Part shown: in pieces, positions 55,852 through 64,000 of the stretch
Layout of the letters: the number at the start of each line of letters is the position of its first letter
Numbering within the stretch: the first letter of the stretch is position 1
From: Antedon mediterranea
Lineage: Eukaryota; Echinodermata; Crinoidea; Comatulida; Antedonidae
DNA: 64,000 nucleotides
Direction: 5' to 3'
NCBI RefSeq assembly: GCF_964355755.1
Contig: NC_092677.1
Span: 16,398,101 to 16,462,100, forward strand
Program-made: the position numbers and the translations under genes
The notes under the pieces: generated by a model
Database searches by the model: none
Seen by the model: only the letters and a program-made list of their open reading frames with translations
What the model was told of the DNA's origin: nothing

Positions 55852-58257
55852 CTACCATAGGAACCGCAGTGCGTCACGATCGGCGGGATTTACAACAACT
55901 TGGTGAAACATGCCTTGGATATCGGCTGTGAACGCAACAGCCTCTTGTCGGAAACGAAGGAGGACGCCGATTAGTTTATTGGTCAAATCTGGTCCTTGGT
56001 GTACCTGATCATTTAACGAGGTGCCATTTGCCCTAGCAGCACAATCAAAGACGATTCGGCATTTGTCCGGCTTCTTGGGGTTAAACACCGGGTGATGCGG
56101 GAGGTACCATACACAACCGTCAGCTCTGCAGAGGTCCTCTTCTGGAACAAGTTCTGCGTGTCGATCAGCAAGTAGTTTATGAATTTCAGTTACGTATTTT
56201 TTCTTCAGAACTGGGTCTCGTGTCAATCGTTTACCCAACAGGTACAATCTACGGTCTACCATCTGACGATTATCAGGTAGGTTTGGTGGTCTGTGCTTGA
56301 ATGGAGTATTCATGGAATAGTGGCCATCTTTTAGACTAATGGAGTCTTCCCATATGTGCAATACCTTGTGATCATTGATGGATAAGGTAGTTTCGGCGCT
56401 GGGATTACTTGTATTCAGCTTCCAACAGCTACCGGACTGTTCATAGGTTGCTTTAAGTTGCACATGGTGACTTGATCGAGGCTGATTAACATCTTTATTG
56501 ATTGGGCCATTTATTGCCCAGCCCAGAGCTGTCCATACTCCATACGGTTCGCCAGGCTTGCCTTTACGCACTTCTTGTGGACACAATAGTTCTGGCATAT
56601 CTTGGCCAATGAGAAGCTGAACTTCTGCTACGTCAAGAATTGGTGGTAACTGTATATCGGCAAGATGAGGCCACTTTATCAAGTCTTCATGGCATGCTAG
56701 ATTATCTAGGCCCAGGTTGAGAGAGGGTCTCACTATTATTTGTGGCATACGTGCAGTGTATGTGTTTTCTAAATTGGACAGGTTAAGGCTTATCAGCTCC
56801 GTATTTATCAAAATATTTTTCTGTTCAATTGTAGTAAGCTCCGCCGTACACTTCTGCCTTATCACTTGTAGTCTGTCAGCTAATTCCTCAGTACAGTAAC
56901 TAGATGTTCTGCCTGTATCTATTAAAGCATAAGTGTCAACATATGAATTCGGATCTTTGCCACGTACACGGACGGCAACAATCGGCAACGCCACCCTTTC
57001 ACGATTTGCTTGAATAAACTTGCTGTTTCCTTGAACTAATGCCGCTTGCATCAGAGGAGTGGCGGTGGTAGTTGGTGCTGTAGTCACTGTAGGGATAGGT
57101 GGATGAGGTGAAGAGTTAGGTGGATTAGGTGGAGAATTGGTTACGTAACGTGGAATATGCAAATATTTGCTGTGTTTCTTACCACAGTCATCTATGTCGC
57201 AAGTAATTTGACGCAAACACTCCTTTCCTATGTGCCCAGGTTTAAAACAATTAACGCATAACCGCTTCGACTGAACAAATGCCAGCCTGTCTTTAACCCG
57301 CAGAGCTTTGAATGATTTGCAGAACGTAACATAGTGAATATGTCCACAGTATACACAGTGTTCATCTTCTTTAGGTGGGTTTACAGGTGGTACCTCAGGC
57401 TTTTTTGATGAAGGAATAGGTATGGACTGCGCACTGTAGCTTGTATTCTGCTTCTGTTTATCACGTCGATCCTTGCGAACCAACTTGCCAAAGATCGGAT
57501 CATTTGCTTCCTCAGCAGCAGCAGTGATAAATTTTACCATGTCATCTAAATTTGGAGCTTGTTTCATCTTAGTTTTAATATCATAATTTTTCTTTAGCCA
57601 ACGTGTTTTAAAATAATTTGGTAACTTCTCAGCTATCGTACAAAGACTTCTACGGTTTTCAAGCTCACTTAAATATCCCATTGATTCTAACGTTTCCTGA
57701 CAACATCTTATGTCATCCGCGAAATCTTGTAGGTCAAGTTCGTCTCTAACGTTCTTTCTTTTTGTTATTTTGTCGATCCAGGCTTGTGCTATGTTGTCGT
57801 TATTGCCAAATCTTTCCTTTAACATTTTTTTTGCCAGACGATAACCTTCAGCTGGTTCCTTCATTAGACAGCACTGTAGTAAGGTTTTGGCCTTTCCGGT
57901 ACAAAACTGCAACAGGGATATAAGCTTTGCTCCATCGTCCGTTGATTTTCGGTCTATAGCATTGTCAAATACTCTAAAGGACCAGTAATGCAGCGGGTAA
58001 CCATCAAACATCGGTAGCTCACATTTCGGTAGATGTAAAGCCTCCACAAGAGATTGCTGGTGTAATCGAGAATCGGCTAACATCTGGCATATGGTATTCG
58101 ACAATTCTTCCGGTTGGTGCAATGTATTTAGTGCTGGCTGGTGAATCAGACTTTTTTCTAACTGAAGGATCGTCTGCTTTAGGTGTTTGGAGTATCGGTT
58201 CAGTGGGTTTAGATGGGTTGCGTTCAAACCTTGACGCATCGAGATGTCGGCCATCAA
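55852..58257 (-). pseudogene. BEL/Pao gag, protease and RT fingers
   Basis: This is an open frame of 801 codons. It begins to match the family near 58,070 (LPKCELPMFDG), the gag domain common to BEL elements. A CVYCGHIHYVTFCKS and CVNCFKPGHIGKEC cysteine region follows (about 57,350-57,200), then the aspartic protease with ALIDTGRTSSYC (usually DTG or DSG; about 56,915). The LLIGQDMPELLCP block and the RT start with KCRIVFDCAA, VAFTADIQGMFHQV and the last residues before an in-frame TAG at 55,852-55,854 come next. Reading continues in the same frame beyond the stop. Confidence 0.9.
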
Positions 58258-59013
58258 ATGAAGGTAGGTGTATAGTTGGTAGGACTAAATCCTCCGGTGT
58301 AGAATGATAACGTGGTTGAGTTTCAGTCTCAATAACTTCGGTGTAGACCTTCTGGACTGCATCAGCTTTCGCCATTTTAGCACTTAATTTCATCTCTCGA
58401 CGGCGATGATCGAGCTCCAACTCTTGTCTTCCCATCTCAATCATTGCGTGATGATCTTCTAGCGCCAATTTCATCTCGGCCTGAAAACGCTGGGTTTCAA
58501 GTTCCATCTGGCGCGCCTGTTTTATTCGTCTCAATTCGAATTGCTCTTGTTCTAAAGATTTTTGCTCCACCAAGCCTTGTATTTCAGCTTCAAGTGCAGC
58601 TTTCTCCGCCCTAGCCTTAGCTCTCGCTTCATCCAAGGCACTTAATGTGGTTGAAATTAGTGAAAAGCGGCTGCCAACTTCCGAAACAGACTTATGTTGC
58701 TCAGAGTGCTCAACACTGGCGATCCATGTGCCGATATCATCACAGAAGTCGTTTATTCTCGTGACAAATTCTCTCCGATAAACCTCCGCTTCCTGCTTGG
58801 CCTCCTCATCCTTTAACAACATTACATAGTCTGCATGTGCAGCTGCAAACGCCTCCGTCAAGGTTTCCACCTCCTCCATTCGTTCATGGACTTGGATAGG
58901 TTTTCCTTTCTTGCCATCAATTTTTGCACGGTACCCATAATTCGGGTAACAGCTCCCCTAGCGTATCCACGCTTAGACTTCATACGTGCAACCTCAGATT
59001 CTGTATGAGACAT
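58019..59013 (-). pseudogene. BEL/Pao gag N-terminus with long coiled coil
   Basis: A start codon at 59,011-59,013 (MSHTESEVARMKSKRGYARG) lies 15 bp inside the 5' LTR. The frame shifts near 58,920 into the frame 58,879-58,019. That frame is rich in E, K, Q and A heptads (for example ARAEKAALEAEIQGLVEQKS), a coiled coil of about 130 residues. It shifts again near 58,070 into the gag-protease frame. No standard TGG primer-binding site is evident next to the LTR. Confidence 0.8.
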
Positions 59014-59027
59014 TCTTGATTTTGAAC

Positions 59028-59432
59028 TGTAACGCTCGTAGCGTCGTACGTTAATCGGTATACAACAAAAAAACTTCCAACCAGGTTTTGCACTTCACAA
59101 TTGATTTATTGTGGTTCAAACTGAAAATGTAACAAAATAATACAATAAAGAACTACAATGTATCCAGGTTAAATTAGCAAAATGTAGAAATGGTATTAAG
59201 CCTAAGCTAAGCTAAAGAGAGTAATCAAAGGAAGCAAATAACGAACTTACATCACTGGTCTGTCTGGTGTAATACAAAGGTATGCATAGGATTACCGCTC
59301 ACGAAATGAAAAGAACGACAACGACAAGCGCAGCACAGTAAAAGGGAATAATAGAAACAAAAGAACGGGAAATTTACATATTATGTCAGGTGCAGTTTAA
59401 CATAGCAGAAATAAAGCGTTGCGTCACTAACA
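59028..59432 (-). repeat. 5' LTR of the BEL/Pao element
   Basis: 405-bp counterpart of 52,585-52,986; see that entry. Confidence 0.95.
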
Positions 59433-60262
59433 GTATACAATCGTAACATGTTTTCAAATATTTGTATAACGTTGTCGGCAAGTACGGCGGAGTTAGTACA
59501 CAAGGTAATAATTAAGCAAACACATTTTAACAAGAGGAAAAAATTACCAAATATAGGACAAAACGTACATGTAATTAATAAAATCCAAAACGTTTATTTC
59601 CATTCGTCGCCGGTTGTTTAAAACCCATAAACGCGAAAGTTAAGATCAGGTACGATCTAATGTCGGAATAAAAAGTTCTATGGATAATAAATCTAACGTG
59701 ACAAGAACATTGACAAATTTTGACTATCGATGTGGCTATTCGAATTTGCCTGGTCGCAGGTCATTTAATCCCTAGATAAATATATATCATGTTCAGGAAC
59801 GACACTAAATGGAACTTAATCGAGTGCCAATAGTCGGCATGATGATCAGAACACAATGAAGTGTATAATCTAATCAAGACACCATAACATAAATCACAAA
59901 GTAAAAGACAAAATAATATTAAACTCAAGAAAAAGTGATTGCCTAACACATACTGTACAGTAGTCGGAGTAAATAAAAAAAGAATAGAATTAATGATCGG
60001 CATTGAACAAGTAAACCTCTCACATTTACTCTGTTCTCGGTAGTGAGTAAATCTGGTAAACAAGGTTATACAGTACAATCTAAACAACTAAATGTACTAA
60101 TACTATATTATGATATTTACAATGAGGTTTAAAAAAAATCAATTTAACGAAAAAAAATTTGATAACAAACTTTTTCACCAAGTTAAATTTTAAGCCTATT
60201 AAGGAAATTGCAAATAAGTAAAAACTTTAAAAACAACAGAATGAAAAGTCGGTCATGTTGAA
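59433..60262. other. Non-coding internal part of the outer LTR element
   Basis: Lies between the nested BEL element and the integrase stop codon. No reading frame is recognised. Confidence 0.55.
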
Positions 60263-61045
60263 TTAATTGTCATATCTAGCAGGAGGGTTAATTTTTCGGC
60301 CATACCTTGTTCTGACGGATTGTTCGACAAAGGGTTTCAGTCTGTCGTGATGTATGCGTCGGGATAGGGGTTTAAGGGTGTTGGAATTTTGGAGTAGATA
60401 CGTTCTGCCTCCCTCATCTACTTTAGTTATGAGGTAGGGTCCAATCCAATTCGGTGTTAACTTCTTTCTAGAATTTGCTGGGTCATCTAGCCAAACTTTG
60501 TCGCCAACATTGTAAGGGGTAAAACGTGCGGCTAAATCATATGTAAATTTCTGCCTTTCCTTTTGTCGTAAAGTATTGTCTAGGGCCATTTGGTGTGCAT
60601 CTTGTATTCGCTTAGCGAGATCGGCAACATATACCGACTGCGAGTGATGAGCTATAGGGGTTTCACCAACTGAGAAGATATGTTGGGGTAAGCGGACATT
60701 TCGTCCATGGACTAGAAAGAAAGGGCTAAAACCAGTTGTGTTATGCGGTATTGAATTATATGAAAGTTCCACTGAACTAAGCAGTGTGTCCCAATTGCAA
60801 CCACTCTCATAAAGTTGTTTAGCAAGTTCTTCTTTCATAGTTTTGTTAAAACGTTCAACCATTCCATCGGATTGGGGATGATAGGGGGTAGTACGGGTTT
60901 TTGTGATACCTAAGTATTTACAAATGTCCTGAAATAAAATCGATTCAAATTGGGGGCCTTGGTCTGTATGAATGATTTCTGGAATTCCATGACGTTTAAT
61001 AAAATCATCACATAAATGGTGGGATATAGTCTCTGCTTTTAAATT
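60263..61045 (-). pseudogene. Ty3-type integrase, C-terminal half only
   Basis: The minus-strand frame is open from about 61,045 without a start codon. It reads NLKAETISHHLCDDFIKRHG, then IIHTDQGPQFESILFQ (second catalytic D), TTPYHPQSDGMVERFNKTM (catalytic E), the usual SYNSIPHNTTGFSPFFLVHG block, and a C-terminal barrel-like VGDKVWLDDPA and LTPNWIGPYLI. It ends at 60,263. The first catalytic D and everything upstream are deleted at a sharp point near 61,045. Confidence 0.9.
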
Positions 61046-61686
61046 GGGGTATTAACAGCCGTATTTCCCGAACGTAAAAACATGTTACAATATCTATACC
61101 TATAATATATCACCCGAAGAAAGAGGAGGTTATAGAAAAGAACTAGAAATGATGGATCACTTACCACTTCGTTAATATTGTGTTCAAATCAAGTTGAATA
61201 TACTATGGGCTATCCAAAATAATGTTTAAAAATAAATCAGCCAAGCCATCCACAAACAAAATGTTTATAAAAGTTCCATCTGCGACTCAAAAGTATTAAA
61301 CAAATTTGATACGTATCAAAGTTCGTAAAAAGCGTTCAAAATAACAAAAGAAAGTTAAACAAAAGGTCGCAAAAACAGTTAATGATCAATAGTAAAAAAT
61401 CATCTTCTTTTCGGCCTTCGTTCTTCGTCTCTTTGCCTCGGTGTTTTTTTTCTTCTTCTGTCTTCCGTTTTCTATTTCTGGGGTTGGACCTGCAATTGTT
61501 TCATCCAATATTCTTCTTCTTTAGCTCTTCTTTGTCTGTGTCCATTCATCCATCAGCATCTGCAGCTCCACAAACTCTGCAAACTCCAAATCTGGTCCAT
61601 GTTTGATCTTCTAGTTTTTTTTTTTTCCTTCTTTTTTCTTTTTGTTTTATTGGCTTCTGTGGGTCCAAATTGGTGTGGGAACCAGT
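61046..61686. other. 5' leader of the outer LTR element
   Basis: Non-coding on the element strand. A pyrimidine-rich tract on the plus strand (61,400-61,650; purine-rich on the element strand) lies here. It may hold the packaging leader. Gag is absent. Confidence 0.5.
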
Positions 61687-62291
61687 TGTAACGGTTGTTG
61701 TTGTCCGTTACTATATATCATATAGTCTCAGTGGCAGGATTTCACACAGTCACAGAATATACAAACAGTAAATATGGTTTTGTCCAGTGACAACAGTTTT
61801 ATTTCAATACTCAATATAATGCAGTATGTACTGGCTATATCACATGTTCCTATATTGTAAATGTTTTATCCTCTCTATTATAAACGTTTTCTTCTCTCTT
61901 TATAAATTTGTTAACTCTCTTTCTTTATCAATTTGTTAACTTTTTCTATTATAAACTTCCTCTCTCTTGGCCAGTACATCCATATTTAAGGAACAGTCCT
62001 AATTAATATGCATGTACTGGGAGGGGACTATTTGGAACAAAGGAACATTCTTTGATGATGAGGAATGTCACATCACCTTCACCTCAGTGAAGGTTGGGGC
62101 AAATTGGACCACTGGACATCAACAAGTATTTATAGTAACTCCCATTAGAGCAATTATACATTTCACAAAATACCAACTTGTAAACAGTTAATAGATTTAT
62201 ATTCTCTCGTGTGTTACACTAGGAATGTTAATAGATGGAGTAGGGAGAAATAGTGAAAAAGGGTTGTTGACCTGATGGTCAGAGTGTTACA
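61687..62291 (-). repeat. 5' LTR of the outer Ty3-type element
   Basis: 605-bp counterpart of 51,568-52,172. Confidence 0.92.
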
Positions 62292-62361
62292 CTATCAACA
62301 ATATATAAATACGAATAAGTTAGACTGCAGTTACCTCAAATAATACAAGCAAAAAAATAAG

Positions 62362-62742
62362 TTAAAGTTTGTTCAAAAGTTCAACCATAAAAGGAACTGG
62401 ACTAGTCTGGAAACGTTTTGTTTTATAACTATAATTTTCCACTTTACGATTATGTCTAAGGGTCATGCAGGAACTACACTGAGGGGCAGGGAATCAGGTG
62501 GAGAATTGACCAGAGGATTGTGCTTTATAGGTAAAAACCTTGCAAGAGTGCCATCTTCTAGTGTGGAGTGGTTCAAGATTTAAAATGGCAAGAGAATCCG
62601 AGTATGTTGTATACTCTTTGCCCAACACAATCTTGCAGACACGCTTCTGAATCTTTTCCACCTGATTCACCTGTCCCTGCGTAAGACCCGCATGCCACAA
62701 AGGGGCTGCATACTCAAGCACCGTAGAAAGTGTAGATTTCAA
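62362..62742 (-). pseudogene. LINE C-terminal fragment
   Basis: The minus strand reads STVLEYAAPLWHAGLT, VEKIQKRVCKIVLGKEY and LAILNLEPLHTRRWHSCKVF, the conserved thumb of CR1/Jockey-type RT. After a frameshift near 62,490 it continues with HNRKVENYSYKTKRFQTSPV and PFMVELLNKL and a stop. Only the last 125 or so codons are present. The outer LTR element inserted about 70 bp beyond its stop codon. Confidence 0.8.
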
Positions 62743-63083
62743 TAAAAACGAGAGACACGCCTTATCTCAGTTTACACCGCTTTATTGGGTATTAGCATAA
62801 TACAAAAAAGATCAGTATGGCACTTCAATCTCGCAACTGAAAGAGTGTGGTCTCAAACACTAAACAATAAAAACCATGATGGACACGAAGAAAAAAACAG
62901 TTAGAGCGGCAAAAAGCTACACATTGAACCTTTGAACAAAGAACTGATAACAATTATATAATAGTATAATTAGTACAGGATTGGATTAATCCCCACAGTA
63001 GATTGAATTATAAGAATACACATGCTCACTTCAAATAGTATTCACCGAAGAAAAGGCTTTAACATCTTTGTATATTTTTTAAG
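62743..63083. other. Non-coding, 5' of the TIR exons
   Basis: No exon can be supported here, though earlier exons of the TIR gene are expected either here or beyond the LTR elements. Confidence 0.4.
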
Positions 63084-63125
63084 GAGCTTTTGTGCGAGAT
63101 CTATTTATGGAGCACAGCATGGCAG
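63084..63125 (+). CDS. TIR-domain gene: 42-nt exon before the TIR domain
   Basis: The exon lies between a TATATTTTTTAAG acceptor and a GTAAAT donor. In phase 1 it reads AFVRDLFMEHSMA and leaves one G that joins the next exon as a glutamate codon (E-PRYRFDF). It is symmetrical (phase 1 in, phase 1 out). The match of phase and splice sites supports it, although the exon is short. Confidence 0.55.
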
Positions 63126-63223
63126 GTAAATATTAATTATTCCAATAATAAAATGTAATTATTATTATTAAGCATATTATTATTGTTTATAGTATTGTAT
63201 CATTATATTTTTTTTATATAAAG

Positions 63224-63631
63224 AACCTAGATACCGGTTTGATTTCTGTATTGTTAGTGATGATGAGGATTGGGAAGTTGAATTAGCAGATGACTTACAA
63301 CGAGAGAGACCAGGGGTAAAATGCGTGACCCAACAAAATTGGCGGTTAGGTGAACCACATAATAAGAGTTTGCTAAAAGCGATGAAAGTTTGTCGCAAAA
63401 TTATTGTTTGCTTTTCGGAAAATCCAAAAAATCGGAAAGCTATAATAGCTGTATATCAAGCTGTTGACAAAATGATAAAAGATATGGAGATTGAGGAGGA
63501 TATGTTGATACCAGTTAAGAAAAATGCAAGAGTTAAATTACCAGAGTGTGTTGAAATATTCAATGCAGGCGATGCCGAGGATCCAACTCTGATCAATAAA
63601 TTGCTTGAAGCCTTAGATGCAACATATAATG
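63224..63631 (+). CDS. TIR-domain gene: TIR exon
   Basis: A 408-nt exon follows TTTATATAAAG and ends at a GTATGT donor. It encodes one TIR domain. YRFDFCIVSDDEDWEVELAD is strand A and helix A. QQNWRLGEPHNKSLLKAMKV is the BB loop (normally RD..PG, here WRLGEP). CRKIIVCFSENPKNRKAIIA is the strand D region, followed by MLIPVKKNARVKLPE and a terminal helix. TIR domains either link immune receptors to adaptors or cleave NAD. The catalytic glutamate of NAD-cleaving TIRs (in the helix after the S-x-N block) is not evident: AIIAVYQAV occupies that place. An adaptor or scaffold role is therefore more likely (inference). Confidence 0.8.
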
Positions 63632-63937
63632 GTATGTCTCAAATCATATTTACTTAGTAAGCCTTTAAAAAACTGCCAGAGCCGCAGATCATTAAAATTG
63701 TAGGCCTACTACTACAAAACATGGCATTAGCAAAAAACGTCCAACAAAATTAAAAAAGAAGCTTATAGATTGAGATTCGATTCGGCGACGTTTCATAATG
63801 CATACAGTTTGAAAGAGTTTTGTCAACTTTTAAGAATTGTGCATAATAAGTATGTAGTCTGTTATAAAACAAATATAAAACAGAACATAATTAGGCCTAA
63901 TTTAAATATTAAGCAACTATGCTCCTTCTAATTCCAG
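63632..63937 (+). other. Intron of the TIR gene
   Basis: Begins GTATGT and ends CTTCTAATTCCAG. No coding potential. Confidence 0.6.
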
Positions 63938-63985
63938 ATGGCCAGATGGTACAAGCTATCGAAGAAGAGAATCTGCCAAATCCAG
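63938..63985 (+). CDS. TIR-domain gene: 48-nt exon after the TIR domain
   Basis: After a TTCTAATTCCAG acceptor the exon completes an aspartate codon and reads GQMVQAIEEENLPNP plus one base. It ends at a GTTTGT donor. It is phase 1 on both sides, like the 42-nt exon upstream. The gene continues beyond the right edge of the window. Confidence 0.6.
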
Positions 63986-64000
63986 GTTTGTAAACTATTC

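Larger units (their letters stand above)
52585..59432 (-). mobile_element. BEL/Pao LTR retrotransposon nested in the outer element
   Basis: Two nearly identical LTRs flank 6.0 kb of internal sequence in BEL/Pao order: gag with coiled coil and zinc knuckle, protease, RT, RNase H, integrase. A perfect 5-bp target duplication GTATA is present (52,580-52,584 and 59,433-59,437). The polyprotein is interrupted by at least two in-frame stops and about four frameshifts, so this copy cannot make it. LTR identity says insertion was very recent. Confidence 0.95.
51568..62291 (-). mobile_element. Outer Ty3-type LTR retrotransposon, internally deleted, host of a nested element
   Basis: Two 605-bp LTRs bracket 10.7 kb, flanked by CTAT on the left (51,564-51,567) and CTAT on the right (62,292-62,295), a probable 4-5 bp target duplication. 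Without the nested BEL element the internal part is only about 2.7 kb. It codes only for the C-terminal half of an integrase (60,263-61,045). Gag, protease, RT, RNase H and the first half of integrase are gone. A possible primer-binding site (TGGTTCCCACACC on the minus strand) follows the 5' LTR. Confidence 0.85.

Noticed and set aside
61382-61606. Serine- and phenylalanine-rich open frame in the outer LTR leader
   Set aside because: It is on the opposite strand to the element and is produced by a pyrimidine-rich tract.

Overview
The window is animal nuclear DNA that is AT-rich, intron-bearing and crowded with transposable elements. I see no bacterial operon structure, no ribosome-binding sites and no CRISPR array. 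The mix of Penelope-like elements, CR1/Jockey- and Tx1-like LINEs, a BEL/Pao and a Ty3-type LTR element, XPG-nuclease DNA transposons and an intron-split laccase gene suggests a marine invertebrate. A deuterostome such as an echinoderm is a guess only. The palindrome AGGCCT, usually inside TAGGCCTA, is strikingly frequent from end to end.

Host genes are few and split into short exons. (1) A minus-strand gene of unknown function has at least three phase-compatible short exons at 15,327-15,797. (2) A plus-strand gene at 17,257-21,803 is predicted to encode a small secretory-pathway, single-pass membrane protein; its intron is filled with retroelement debris. (3) A minus-strand laccase-type multicopper oxidase lies at 32,153-35,192, with a frameshift and missing 3' exons, and a broken paralogue fragment at 36,289-36,572. 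(4) A plus-strand TIR-domain gene starts at 63,084 and runs off the right edge.

Layout. 1-14.4 kb: nested repeats, with two Penelope-like fragments, a large inverted-repeat pair (3.9-4.3 / 11.1-11.6 kb) carrying a repeated 13-bp box, a 2.3-kb terminal-inverted-repeat element, a 948-bp insertion with a 10-bp target duplication, a tRNA-like sequence and a microsatellite-bearing element. 15-22 kb: two divergently oriented host genes. 19-26.7 kb: LINE and Penelope remains. 27.1-30.5 kb: a decayed XPG/CXC DNA transposon interrupted by a CR1-like 3' end. 32-36.6 kb: the laccase locus. 38.2-45.2 kb: a nearly intact 7-kb DNA transposon of the same broad type, with about 470-bp inverted termini. 45.4-48.0 kb: GC-rich repeats. 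48.0-50.2 kb: a LINE. 51.6-62.3 kb: a Ty3-type element reduced to half an integrase, with a 6.8-kb BEL/Pao element nested inside it. 62.4-64 kb: a LINE end and the TIR gene.

The most interesting items are the XPG-nuclease/CXC transposon and its deleted relative, the undescribed small membrane-protein gene, the short-exon gene next to it, and the datable nested LTR insertions. All functional statements come from motif reading only; no database search was possible.
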